NCBI GenBank assembly: GCA_036244855.1
Contig: BQKZ01001067.1
Coordinates: 20,509-39,306, forward strand
Length of the DNA stretch: 18,798 nt
Origin: Temnopleurus reevesii
Lineage: Eukaryota > Echinodermata > Echinoidea > Temnopleuroida > Temnopleuridae
Reading direction: 5' to 3'
Shown here: one piece after another, positions 1 to 10,400 of the stretch
How positions within the stretch are numbered: position 1 is the first letter of the stretch
How the letters are laid out: every line of letters starts with the position of its first letter
Position numbers and translations under genes: made by a program
Notes under the pieces: generated by a model
What the model saw: the letters and a program-made list of their open reading frames with translations, nothing else
What the model was told of the DNA's origin: nothing
Databases searched by the model: none

Positions 1-405
1 AACCTATCCAGACAAAGCCTCCGACAATAAACTTGTTGATTGTTTTTTCAGTCTTCTATTGTCCCCCTTTCCACCAATCAATAATCACTGTCTTACACTC
101 TCATCTTTATCTAATGAATGGACAGCCACAATGGCGCAAGATGCACGCTTCATGGATTTTTTTTAATAGGAAGAGACAGATTTCTTCTCCCATTCTCCAC
201 TCATGCTATTAATTTTAATGAGGGTATTAACCTGAAACAGTGTGGATATGCATGCTGTACATGTACCGAATGTGGCACATGCATAAAGTCTATTAATGAA
301 ATGTGAGGCTAGGTTTTTAAAATGTTGATTCTTCAAGATCGGTTCTTTATATATTGTCTTTAGTTTCATTTTCTTCGCAATTCTTCAACAAGCATTTATG
401 TTCAG
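1..405. other. No supported gene; possible intron or exon remnants
   Basis: AT-rich sequence with no feature I can defend. A frame starting at base 2 stays open for about 54 codons to a TAA near 166, but its composition is unremarkable and no good donor site closes it. A pyrimidine-rich tract ending in AG at 50-51 looks like a 3' splice site without a matching exon. If the gene whose last exons begin at 1428 extends leftwards, this stretch is intron. Confidence 0.3.
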
Positions 406-450
406 AGGTTTCTTGCTAATAAAGTTTCCATGAATTTCAGGACCTTTGAG
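406..450 (+). CDS. Candidate internal exon, upstream part of the 1428-2906 gene
   Basis: A 45-base segment between a plausible 3' splice site (pyrimidine-rich tract ending TTCAG at 401-405) and a near-perfect donor (GAG|GTGAGT at 448-456). Only one frame is open; it reads RFLANKVSMNFRTFE and both enters and leaves in phase 0. The next supported exon (1428) needs one base from the exon before it, so this exon cannot join it directly. A linking exon of length 3n+1 would be required. The segment 575-602 (28 bases, AG before it, open in phase 0, reading IPGEMKNSC) would fit, but its donor GTTAAT is weak. The exon is supported by splice signals and open frame only, and the protein is not recognised. 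Confidence 0.3.
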
Positions 451-1427
451 GTGAGTGTCCAAATCATTTAAACATGATTTGAGAGACAGGAGCTAACTTT
501 TTGATAAGAAAAGACTAAAAGCTAAAATTTTCTCTTAACATCTGGAATTGTTTTTGTGAGGAATGTATTCTTAGATACCTGGGGAGATGAAAAATTCTTG
601 TGGTTAATTCCTTTTAAGTAGAAAATTAAACTTCTGCATCATAATTTGGTATAGCTTAAATTGCCATATTATTTTGCATTTTGGTAATTATTAAAAAATA
701 TATATATATTTGGTGTGGAAGTGATGAAATGTTTGTTCTGACAATGTATCAAAATCTGTCACTTTATTATCATACCAATCTAATTAAATATGATGCATGA
801 GGATTAGTACATAAATGTATTAATTAACAGATTTATCTTAATGAAAATATGAACAGTAAAGTATGTGATAACAGTATCATGGGTTAATCATGTAAAACAA
901 TTAAAAGATATGATTCCATGAAACCACTCTCACTAATTCAAATAACTAATGATGCTGAATTAAAAGAAAATATTAAGACTCAATTAAAGTTTATTCACCA
1001 ATTAATTACATAGAGTATATTTAATCCCCAGAAGAAGCACAACTTGTGGAGGGACACAGCCTGTTTGTTAGTATCTCTTTGTAATACATGAGAAAGATTT
1101 TACCATTTAATATTTTTACTCTCCCACTCCTGACAGGATTAATCCTTATGATTTTGGATTATAGTTGATTCCTTCCTGTTTTTGTTTTATAATTTCACCT
1201 GGATTATGAAAACAAGCTTTGGATATTGTCGTCTTAATCCTCTTCGGATTTCTTATGGCATCTGTCTGGCTCATCATCAAAGTCTTAATGCCTCGACTCC
1301 TTAAGAAGTGACTTCCTGATTCAGCGACTAAGCAGACACCCTTGTTGGATTTATTTTTAGAATGATGAGGATTGATTTAATTTCATGCATTTTATTATTT
1401 CATTTGCTACAATTTTAATTGTTTCAG
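451..1427. other. Probable intron, AT-rich, no clear element
   Basis: Runs from the donor at 451 to the acceptor at 1421-1427 if both flanking exons are real. It is very AT-rich, with a short (TA)n run near 698-709. It holds a strong pyrimidine tract ending in AG at 1135-1136 that lacks a convincing exon, and a hydrophobic reading frame at 1217-1311 described separately under findings. I see no recognisable mobile element. Confidence 0.4.
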
Positions 1428-2906
1428 AGTTCCCATGTGAATTTGATGATGAGTTGACTGTCTTTTTGGGAAATATTCTTGAAGACAGGTAACCCTCACG
1501 CCCATGCCTCTGTAGATTTTATTGACAGACTCTTTATTTTTTGTTTCAGAAGGTCATTGTCCTGTATCCTCTTCATACAACACTTCTTCATGATAGATAA
1601 GAATGATGAAGCGACCATGTTTTTGTTAAATTATTTGAAAATGAAATGAGTAGAAGTAAAATGCAAGTGAAGTCATGGTCCTCTAGGAACCCTCAAATAA
1701 GAAAGATAGTCTCGCAACTCTTCAGATACCATAACACGAGGCGAAAAAAGATAGAAAAAATTGTAAATCATAATAATTGGATGTCAGTGGCCTAGTGGTC
1801 AAAACTCATCATTTATTCATAAGGTTTTTGGATCAAATCCTCAGCATGATTTAATTTCTTTTCACAACAAAGAATTAATCGCACTCGACCCAGGTGAGGA
1901 GAATTGATACCGGGAAGGAATGCGAAGTTTGTATTTCTTGAAATGTGCTTCATGGCCCAGACTCAGATTATCATGCACAGAATCAAATTGACAGGGCATA
2001 TTGTTTGAGTAGACCTGTGATTCTTATACTAGGAACAGACACTTGCATTGGCAGGTTTAGTTGCTTAAATTTTTTAACAGAATGAAATGATTCTTGAAGT
2101 CTCTTTAAAGCCTTTTAAGTTGTTTAAAGCCCAGGTCTTATCCATAGCTGCCTCTTGCATTGTGACGCATCATCCTGCTTTGTACTAAATCCAATTGAAG
2201 CTGCTATAGTCCAAACGAGACAATTGCAATGATTAATTCTCCAATTGTCTCCCATCCTCTCTTTGTTTTGACAGATTTACGCATTATGGTGCCAGGAAAG
2301 TGTATAAATTCAGCCTATTTCCTGAAATGGTAAATTGGAATTGTGTATCTTTTAGTACTCGGATTAAGGTCTTGTCGAGAAGTTGATGAGCTATGGGCAT
2401 GACGTGCTGCGTTTTTGATATGATCAGCGTGATATGATCAAGTCGCTATTTTAGTTGTTCCTTTCTTGGAATCGAGGGTAGTGGGACATGTACTGTTGAA
2501 CTTGAATCTTAATTATTATTCTATTTATGTTCACGTCTTTTTATTTAGTTTTTGACTCATGATCATAATAGGCTTTTCCAGGGTTTGATATTCATCATAG
2601 GGGGTAGGCAATAGATATGATCTGTGATTGGTCTAAACTTGAACCCTTGTCATTGGCTCTTGAACAAAAAGGAGATAGATAGATAGATTGTGTTTTACTA
2701 TCTGTATCATTCATATTTGAATGCTTACACAAGGGCCCTGTAATATGAAACATTTCAATCAATTGTACGATTGATATCAGTTGCAATTCTGTGGGAAATC
2801 ATGTGCTAAAGTTTGCAAATTATTGTAAACTTGTTTGATGTTTATACAGGCCCCTGAGAAGTACATTAGAGAGAAAGATGGGCCAACCTTTAACGTTATC
2901 TTCTAA
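1428..2906 (+). CDS. Spliced gene, last three exons (56 C-terminal codons), product unrecognised
   Basis: Three exons join without a frame break. Exon A, 1428-1488, follows a T-rich acceptor ending TTTCAG; it is read in the frame that takes one base from the previous exon, gives FPCEFDDELTVFLGNILED, and ends with AG of a split codon at donor CAG|GTAACC. Exon B, 2275-2329, follows a very strong pyrimidine tract ending GACAG; it completes AGA (Arg), reads FTHYGARKVYKFSLFPEM, and ends in phase 0 at ATG|GTAAAT. Exon C, 2850-2906, follows TTTATACAG, reads APEKYIREKDGPTFNVIF, and stops at TAA 2904-2906. The introns are 786 and 520 bases; the first holds a SINE. The peptide is soluble-looking, with mixed charge and no membrane segment, signal or repeat. 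The phase match across both introns plus five canonical or near-canonical splice sites is the evidence. I cannot name a family. The 5' part lies upstream, possibly via 406-450, or outside the window. Confidence 0.68.
1550..1649 (+). CDS. Possible alternative terminal exon of the same gene
   Basis: A strong acceptor (T-rich tract ending TTTCAG at 1549) lies 61 bases after the donor of exon A. If used, base 1550 completes the split Arg codon and the frame stays open for 32 further codons to TGA 1647-1649, starting RSLSCILFIQHFF and ending NYLKMK. This would replace the normal 37 residues downstream of exon A with an unrelated tail. A random frame of this length stays open fairly often, so the support is mainly the splice site and the matching phase. 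The 61-base intron would be short for a large animal genome. Confidence 0.2.
1780..1970 (+). mobile_element. tRNA-derived SINE, near full length, in an intron
   Basis: The head carries RNA polymerase III promoter boxes as in tRNA genes: an A box matching TGGCNNAGTGG at 1788-1798 and a B box GGATCAAATCC at 1830-1840 (one mismatch to GGTTCAAATCC), 42 bases apart. Then comes a body shared with the other three SINE copies here: an AGAATTAATC segment, CACTCGACCCAGGTGAGG (1873-1890) and GGAAGGAATGC. The head does not fold as a usable tRNA, so it is a SINE and not a tRNA gene. The exact ends and target-site duplication are not clear. It lies in sense orientation inside the intron between exons 1428-1488 and 2275-2329. 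Confidence 0.7.
2674..2688 (+). repeat. Short GATA microsatellite
   Basis: Nearly four GATA units in a row, inside the intron before the last exon. Short enough to be of little consequence beyond being a possible length polymorphism. Confidence 0.8.
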
Positions 2907-3047
2907 GCGACGTGAACAAGGCTTAAACCCGTAATGCAGGAGCCACCCAATATCAGTTTCTAACTCTCCCAATCACCTTCATCAAGGCGCATGCCACAAT
3001 GACCGGAGAACTTTTTGTTTGAGTAACACTTACAATTGTTGCCCACT

Positions 3048-3053
3048 ATTAAA
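3048..3053 (+). promoter_or_regulatory. Possible poly(A) signal of the upstream gene
   Basis: ATTAAA, the common variant of AATAAA, lies 142 bases after the stop codon at 2904-2906 and is followed by a G/T-rich stretch (about 3066-3095), as expected for a cleavage site. No AATAAA occurs earlier on this strand after the stop. The sequence is AT-rich, so a chance hexamer is quite possible. Confidence 0.3.
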
Positions 3054-3095
3054 ATTTAATGCAGAAGTGATGGAGTTGCTTTTGGTAATATTAAT

Positions 3096-3977
3096 GGAGT
3101 TTGTGATCACGGTTTGACTTGATTGATAATACTTAGCCTTATACCACAAGCTAAAATAGGGTTAGTAGTGGATTTGAGTATTTTAGGTCTTGGAATAGTG
3201 TGCGCAGATCAAGTGTTTTACCTGTACTTGCATTCAAGTGCGTGTATTGAAGTTTGTTGCTTTCTTTCTGTAAATAGAGATACAAATAGAGATCACAACC
3301 ACTAATTTTGGTTTATTTTCTCTCCATTATCGGATAAGAAGTTTCAGCAGTTCTTGTTATTTATTTGTTTAAAAAGTGGTCATCATGATAACACAAGATT
3401 TTGTTCATTTAATTGGTTGTGTACAGTGTAACTTTGAAGGATCTGCAATTTAATTCAATGTAAATTAGTCACACATATAAAAGACTATACTAAGAATTAC
3501 CAGGGCATTTTGTTGACTGAGACGCGGAACCAATGAAACGGTTAATCATTAAAAAACATTTAATTGTTTTCCTGCAATCTACTTGCCTTGGGTGCTTGTT
3601 TGTGTACGGTCAACACATGTGCAATATATGGAGAAATAGAACTGAAGGGCGATAGATACATGTGTACCTATATGCAAGATGGGAAGGACATAGTTTATGG
3701 GTGATTTCACGTTAAACGAAGACATCCAGTCTCAAATGGGGTCAAAATTCAAACTCTTTTTGATGTATGAAATTATTCACATTTTAAAGCTTAGATATTA
3801 ATTCTTTGGCTCCAAAAATTTGAAAGCCTGAGATATTCAGCAACATTGCTGATTTTCTGATCGAAAAGAGGGTGTAAAATTAGCATTCTGGAGCTCTTAG
3901 GACATTTCATTTAACACTGTTTGAGGTAAATTTCATACTATGATAGTTGATTAGAAACAATCATGTGACTCTTTGTA
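3096..3977. other. Intergenic, nothing recognised
   Basis: AT-rich sequence with short open frames only. A 60-codon frame at 3123-3305 has no supporting signals. I see no splice-bounded exon, repeat or structural element here. Confidence 0.4.
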
Positions 3978-4132
3978 GCGGTGTTTCACCAAGATAGGAA
4001 AGATTTTATAAACAACTTTAAGAATGATTGGTATCCATTCTTGTGCATAATGATTGATCACATTACACATTTCCAGCGCAAGAACTGATACCAGTCATTC
4101 TTAAAGTCTTTCTTATCTTGGTGAAACACCGC
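3978..4132. mobile_element. Palindromic foldback element (MITE-like)
   Basis: The segment is an inverted repeat over almost its whole length. The outer arms 3978-3996 and 4114-4132 are perfectly complementary over 19 bases (GCGGTGTTTCACCAAGATA and its complement). The inner arms 4015-4035 and 4087-4107 match at 20 of 21 bases. Between them the left arm carries about 11 extra bases. Near the centre the pairing continues weakly around a TGATCA at 4055-4060. It encodes nothing, so it would be non-autonomous. From memory, marine deuterostome genomes carry many full-length palindromes beginning with a similar GTGTTTCA motif; family assignment needs a repeat library. No clear target-site duplication is visible. 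Confidence 0.7.
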
Positions 4133-4204
4133 CCAAATCTGGAAGAAACATGCCATGGATTCTCATCCAGTCTAATGAGATCCAGTCTTAATTCTGATTG
4201 ATTA

Positions 4205-4345
4205 GAACTTTATAACTTTTTGTGCTGCTCTCAATCCAGGTGAGGTGAATGGGCACCTGGTGAAATCTTTTTCTCGAAATGCTTTGGCACCATGTTGGTG
4301 ATGACTAAAGCCAGGCTAATAATACTGCGAAAGTGCAATGAGCTC
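4205..4345 (+). mobile_element. SINE 3' fragment (5' truncated)
   Basis: Contains the SINE core also seen at 1880 and 18670: TGTGCTGCTCTCAATCCAGG, then TGAGGTGAATGGGCACC. It is followed by a tail with CTCGAAATGCTT and TAATAATACTGCG. The tRNA-like head with A and B boxes is missing, so this copy could not be transcribed from its own promoter. It is in the same orientation as the other SINE copies and ends about 120 bases before the tandem array. Confidence 0.6.
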
Positions 4346-4464
4346 TCTGCAGAGTGGATACATACACATGCATTATTATTACTATTATCAAAAGATTCAT
4401 ACTTTTGGCTTTTCATTAGCTCACATTTATTCAATTCCATTTTGGAATACCTGTAGATTTTCAG

Positions 4465-7400
4465 AGAAAAAAGAATGCAGAATTATACATAGTAGTATTT
4501 ATCGGCCTGTTTGGCTCTTCTGTGAATGATTACGATACATGTAACTGACAATAGTTCCTAATTTCTATTTGAGGAAGAATTAGACAATTGATTGCAGCAA
4601 TAAGTAAAAACAGTAATACTTGACCGTTCCCTCCCTACAAATGGACTTTGATTATCCTTGGCTCAAAATTGCTGTCAAATACTTGTGTTAATAATAGAAA
4701 AAAGAATGCAGAATTATACATAGTAGTATTTATCGGCCTGTTTGGCTCTTCTGTGAATGATTACGATACATGTAACTGACAATAGTTCCTAATTTCTATT
4801 TGAGGAAGAATTAGACAATTGATTGCAGCAATAAGTAAAAACAGTAATACTTGACCGTTCCCTCCCTACAAATGGACTTTGATTATCCTTGGCTCAAAAT
4901 TGCTGTCAAATACTTGTGTTAATAATAGAAAAAAGAATGCAGAATTATACATAGTAGTATTTATCGGCCTGTTTGGCTCTTCTGTGAATGATTACGATAC
5001 ATGTAACTGACAATAGTTCCTAATTTCTATTTGAGGAAGAATTAGACAATTGATTGCAGCAATAAGTAAAAACAGTAATACTTGACCGTTCCCTCCCTAC
5101 AAATGGACTTTGATTATCCTTGGCTCAAAATTGCTGTCAAATACTTGTGTTAATAATAGAAAAAAGAATGCAGAATTATACATAGTAGTATTTATCGGCC
5201 TGTTTGGCTCTTCTGTGAATGATTACGATACATGTAACTGACAATAGTTCCTAATTTCTATTTGAGGAAGAATTAGACAATTGATTGCAGCAATAAGTAA
5301 AAACAGTAATACTTGACCGTTCCCTCCCTACAAATGGACTTTGATTATCCTTGGCTCAAAATTGCTGTCAAATACTTGTGTTAATAATAGAAAAAAGAAT
5401 GCAGAATTATACATAGTAGTATTTATCGGCCTGTTTGGCTCTTCTGTGAATGATTACGATACATGTAACTGACAATAGTTCCTAATTTCTATTTGAGGAA
5501 GAATTAGACAATTGATTGCAGCAATAAGTAAAAACAGTAATACTTGACCGTTCCCTCCCTACAAATGGACTTTGATTATCCTTGGCTCAAAATTGCTGTC
5601 AAATACTTGTGTTAATAATAGAAAAAAGAATGCAGAATTATACATAGTAGTATTTATCGGCCTGTTTGGCTCTTCTGTGAATGATTACGATACATGTAAC
5701 TGACAATAGTTCCTAATTTCTATTTGAGGAAGAATTAGACAATTGATTGCAGCAATAAGTAAAAACAGTAATACTTGACCGTTCCCTCCCTACAAATGGA
5801 CTTTGATTATCCTTGGCTCAAAATTGCTGTCAAATACTTGTGTTAATAATAGAAAAAAGAATGCAGAATTATACATAGTAGTATTTATCGGCCTGTTTGG
5901 CTCTTCTGTGAATGATTACGATACATGTAACTGACAATAGTTCCTAATTTCTATTTGAGGAAGAATTAGACAATTGATTGCAGCAATAAGTAAAAACAGT
6001 AATACTTGACCGTTCCCTCCCTACAAATGGACTTTGATTATCCTTGGCTCAAAATTGCTGTCAAATACTTGTGTTAATAATAGAAAAAAGAATGCAGAAT
6101 TATACATAGTAGTATTTATCGGCCTGTTTGGCTCTTCTGTGAATGATTACGATACATGTAACTGACAATAGTTCCTAATTTCTATTTGAGGAAGAATTAG
6201 ACAATTGATTGCAGCAATAAGTAAAAACAGTAATACTTGACCGTTCCCTCCCTACAAATGGACTTTGATTATCCTTGGCTCAAAATTGCTGTCAAATACT
6301 TGTGTTAATAATAGAAAAAAGAATGCAGAATTATACATAGTAGTATTTATCGGCCTGTTTGGCTCTTCTGTGAATGATTACGATACATGTAACTGACAAT
6401 AGTTCCTAATTTCTATTTGAGGAAGAATTAGACAATTGATTGCAGCAATAAGTAAAAACAGTAATACTTGACCGTTCCCTCCCTACAAATGGACTTTGAT
6501 TATCCTTGGCTCAAAATTGCTGTCAAATACTTGTGTTAATAATAGAAAAAAGAATGCAGAATTATACATAGTAGTATTTATCGGCCTGTTTGGCTCTTCT
6601 GTGAATGATTACGATACATGTAACTGACAATAGTTCCTAATTTCTATTTGAGGAAGAATTAGACAATTGATTGCAGCAATAAGTAAAAACAGTAATACTT
6701 GACCGTTCCCTCCCTACAAATGGACTTTGATTATCCTTGGCTCAAAATTGCTGTCAAATACTTGTGTTAATAATAGAAAAAAGAATGCAGAATTATACAT
6801 AGTAGTATTTATCGGCCTGTTTGGCTCTTCTGTGAATGATTACGATACATGTAACTGACAATAGTTCCTAATTTCTATTTGAGGAAGAATTAGACAATTG
6901 ATTGCAGCAATAAGTAAAAACAGTAATACTTGACCGTTCCCTCCCTACAAATGGACTTTGATTATCCTTGGCTCAAAATTGCTGTCAAATACTTGTGTTA
7001 ATAATAGAAAAAAGAATGCAGAATTATACATAGTAGTATTTATCGGCCTGTTTGGCTCTTCTGTGAATGATTACGATACATGTAACTGACAATAGTTCCT
7101 AATTTCTATTTGAGGAAGAATTAGACAATTGATTGCAGCAATAAGTAAAAACAGTAATACTTGACCGTTCCCTCCCTACAAATGGACTTTGATTATCCTT
7201 GGCTCAAAATTGCTGTCAAATACTTGTGTTAATAATAGAAAAAAGAATGCAGAATTATACATAGTAGTATTTATCGGCCTGTTTGGCTCTTCTGTGAATG
7301 ATTACGATACATGTAACTGACAATAGTTCCTAATTTCTATTTGAGGAAGAATTAGACAATTGATTGCAGCAATAAGTAAAAACAGTAATACTTGACCGTT

Positions 7401-10400
7401 CCCTCCCTACAAATGGACTTTGATTATCCTTGGCTCAAAATTGCTGTCAAATACTTGTGTTAATAATAGAAAAAAGAATGCAGAATTATACATAGTAGTA
7501 TTTATCGGCCTGTTTGGCTCTTCTGTGAATGATTACGATACATGTAACTGACAATAGTTCCTAATTTCTATTTGAGGAAGAATTAGACAATTGATTGCAG
7601 CAATAAGTAAAAACAGTAATACTTGACCGTTCCCTCCCTACAAATGGACTTTGATTATCCTTGGCTCAAAATTGCTGTCAAATACTTGTGTTAATAATAG
7701 AAAAAAGAATGCAGAATTATACATAGTAGTATTTATCGGCCTGTTTGGCTCTTCTGTGAATGATTACGATACATGTAACTGACAATAGTTCCTAATTTCT
7801 ATTTGAGGAAGAATTAGACAATTGATTGCAGCAATAAGTAAAAACAGTAATACTTGACCGTTCCCTCCCTACAAATGGACTTTGATTATCCTTGGCTCAA
7901 AATTGCTGTCAAATACTTGTGTTAATAATAGAAAAAAGAATGCAGAATTATACATAGTAGTATTTATCGGCCTGTTTGGCTCTTCTGTGAATGATTACGA
8001 TACATGTAACTGACAATAGTTCCTAATTTCTATTTGAGGAAGAATTAGACAATTGATTGCAGCAATAAGTAAAAACAGTAATACTTGACCGTTCCCTCCC
8101 TACAAATGGACTTTGATTATCCTTGGCTCAAAATTGCTGTCAAATACTTGTGTTAATAATAGAAAAAAGAATGCAGAATTATACATAGTAGTATTTATCG
8201 GCCTGTTTGGCTCTTCTGTGAATGATTACGATACATGTAACTGACAATAGTTCCTAATTTCTATTTGAGGAAGAATTAGACAATTGATTGCAGCAATAAG
8301 TAAAAACAGTAATACTTGACCGTTCCCTCCCTACAAATGGACTTTGATTATCCTTGGCTCAAAATTGCTGTCAAATACTTGTGTTAATAATAGAAAAAAG
8401 AATGCAGAATTATACATAGTAGTATTTATCGGCCTGTTTGGCTCTTCTGTGAATGATTACGATACATGTAACTGACAATAGTTCCTAATTTCTATTTGAG
8501 GAAGAATTAGACAATTGATTGCAGCAATAAGTAAAAACAGTAATACTTGACCGTTCCCTCCCTACAAATGGACTTTGATTATCCTTGGCTCAAAATTGCT
8601 GTCAAATACTTGTGTTAATAATAGAAAAAAGAATGCAGAATTATACATAGTAGTATTTATCGGCCTGTTTGGCTCTTCTGTGAATGATTACGATACATGT
8701 AACTGACAATAGTTCCTAATTTCTATTTGAGGAAGAATTAGACAATTGATTGCAGCAATAAGTAAAAACAGTAATACTTGACCGTTCCCTCCCTACAAAT
8801 GGACTTTGATTATCCTTGGCTCAAAATTGCTGTCAAATACTTGTGTTAATAATAGAAAAAAGAATGCAGAATTATACATAGTAGTATTTATCGGCCTGTT
8901 TGGCTCTTCTGTGAATGATTACGATACATGTAACTGACAATAGTTCCTAATTTCTATTTGAGGAAGAATTAGACAATTGATTGCAGCAATAAGTAAAAAC
9001 AGTAATACTTGACCGTTCCCTCCCTACAAATGGACTTTGATTATCCTTGGCTCAAAATTGCTGTCAAATACTTGTGTTAATAATAGAAAAAAGAATGCAG
9101 AATTATACATAGTAGTATTTATCGGCCTGTTTGGCTCTTCTGTGAATGATTACGATACATGTAACTGACAATAGTTCCTAATTTCTATTTGAGGAAGAAT
9201 TAGACAATTGATTGCAGCAATAAGTAAAAACAGTAATACTTGACCGTTCCCTCCCTACAAATGGACTTTGATTATCCTTGGCTCAAAATTGCTGTCAAAT
9301 ACTTGTGTTAATAATAGAAAAAAGAATGCAGAATTATACATAGTAGTATTTATCGGCCTGTTTGGCTCTTCTGTGAATGATTACGATACATGTAACTGAC
9401 AATAGTTCCTAATTTCTATTTGAGGAAGAATTAGACAATTGATTGCAGCAATAAGTAAAAACAGTAATACTTGACCGTTCCCTCCCTACAAATGGACTTT
9501 GATTATCCTTGGCTCAAAATTGCTGTCAAATACTTGTGTTAATAATAGAAAAAAGAATGCAGAATTATACATAGTAGTATTTATCGGCCTGTTTGGCTCT
9601 TCTGTGAATGATTACGATACATGTAACTGACAATAGTTCCTAATTTCTATTTGAGGAAGAATTAGACAATTGATTGCAGCAATAAGTAAAAACAGTAATA
9701 CTTGACCGTTCCCTCCCTACAAATGGACTTTGATTATCCTTGGCTCAAAATTGCTGTCAAATACTTGTGTTAATAATAGAAAAAAGAATGCAGAATTATA
9801 CATAGTAGTATTTATCGGCCTGTTTGGCTCTTCTGTGAATGATTACGATACATGTAACTGACAATAGTTCCTAATTTCTATTTGAGGAAGAATTAGACAA
9901 TTGATTGCAGCAATAAGTAAAAACAGTAATACTTGACCGTTCCCTCCCTACAAATGGACTTTGATTATCCTTGGCTCAAAATTGCTGTCAAATACTTGTG
10001 TTAATAATAGAAAAAAGAATGCAGAATTATACATAGTAGTATTTATCGGCCTGTTTGGCTCTTCTGTGAATGATTACGATACATGTAACTGACAATAGTT
10101 CCTAATTTCTATTTGAGGAAGAATTAGACAATTGATTGCAGCAATAAGTAAAAACAGTAATACTTGACCGTTCCCTCCCTACAAATGGACTTTGATTATC
10201 CTTGGCTCAAAATTGCTGTCAAATACTTGTGTTAATAATAGAAAAAAGAATGCAGAATTATACATAGTAGTATTTATCGGCCTGTTTGGCTCTTCTGTGA
10301 ATGATTACGATACATGTAACTGACAATAGTTCCTAATTTCTATTTGAGGAAGAATTAGACAATTGATTGCAGCAATAAGTAAAAACAGTAATACTTGACC

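Noticed and set aside
118..306. 62-codon frame on + and an overlapping 68-codon frame on -
   Set aside because: Compositions are unremarkable, the two overlap each other, and neither has splice or context support.
1788..1840. True tRNA gene from A and B boxes
   Set aside because: No cloverleaf can be formed with proper acceptor and anticodon stems; the boxes belong to a SINE head followed by the shared SINE body.
3123..3305. 60-codon frame with a hydrophobic start
   Set aside because: No good ATG context, no splice sites, and ordinary for AT-rich intergenic sequence.
4444..4464. Left flank resembling the end of the 231-bp unit (AATACCTGT versus AATACTTGT)
   Set aside because: Only about nine bases match well and the rest does not align, too little to claim a decayed extra copy.
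4338..4529. Reading frame entering the first 231-bp unit
   Set aside because: It crosses from the SINE tail into the satellite and ends in the first unit; a by-product of both repeats.
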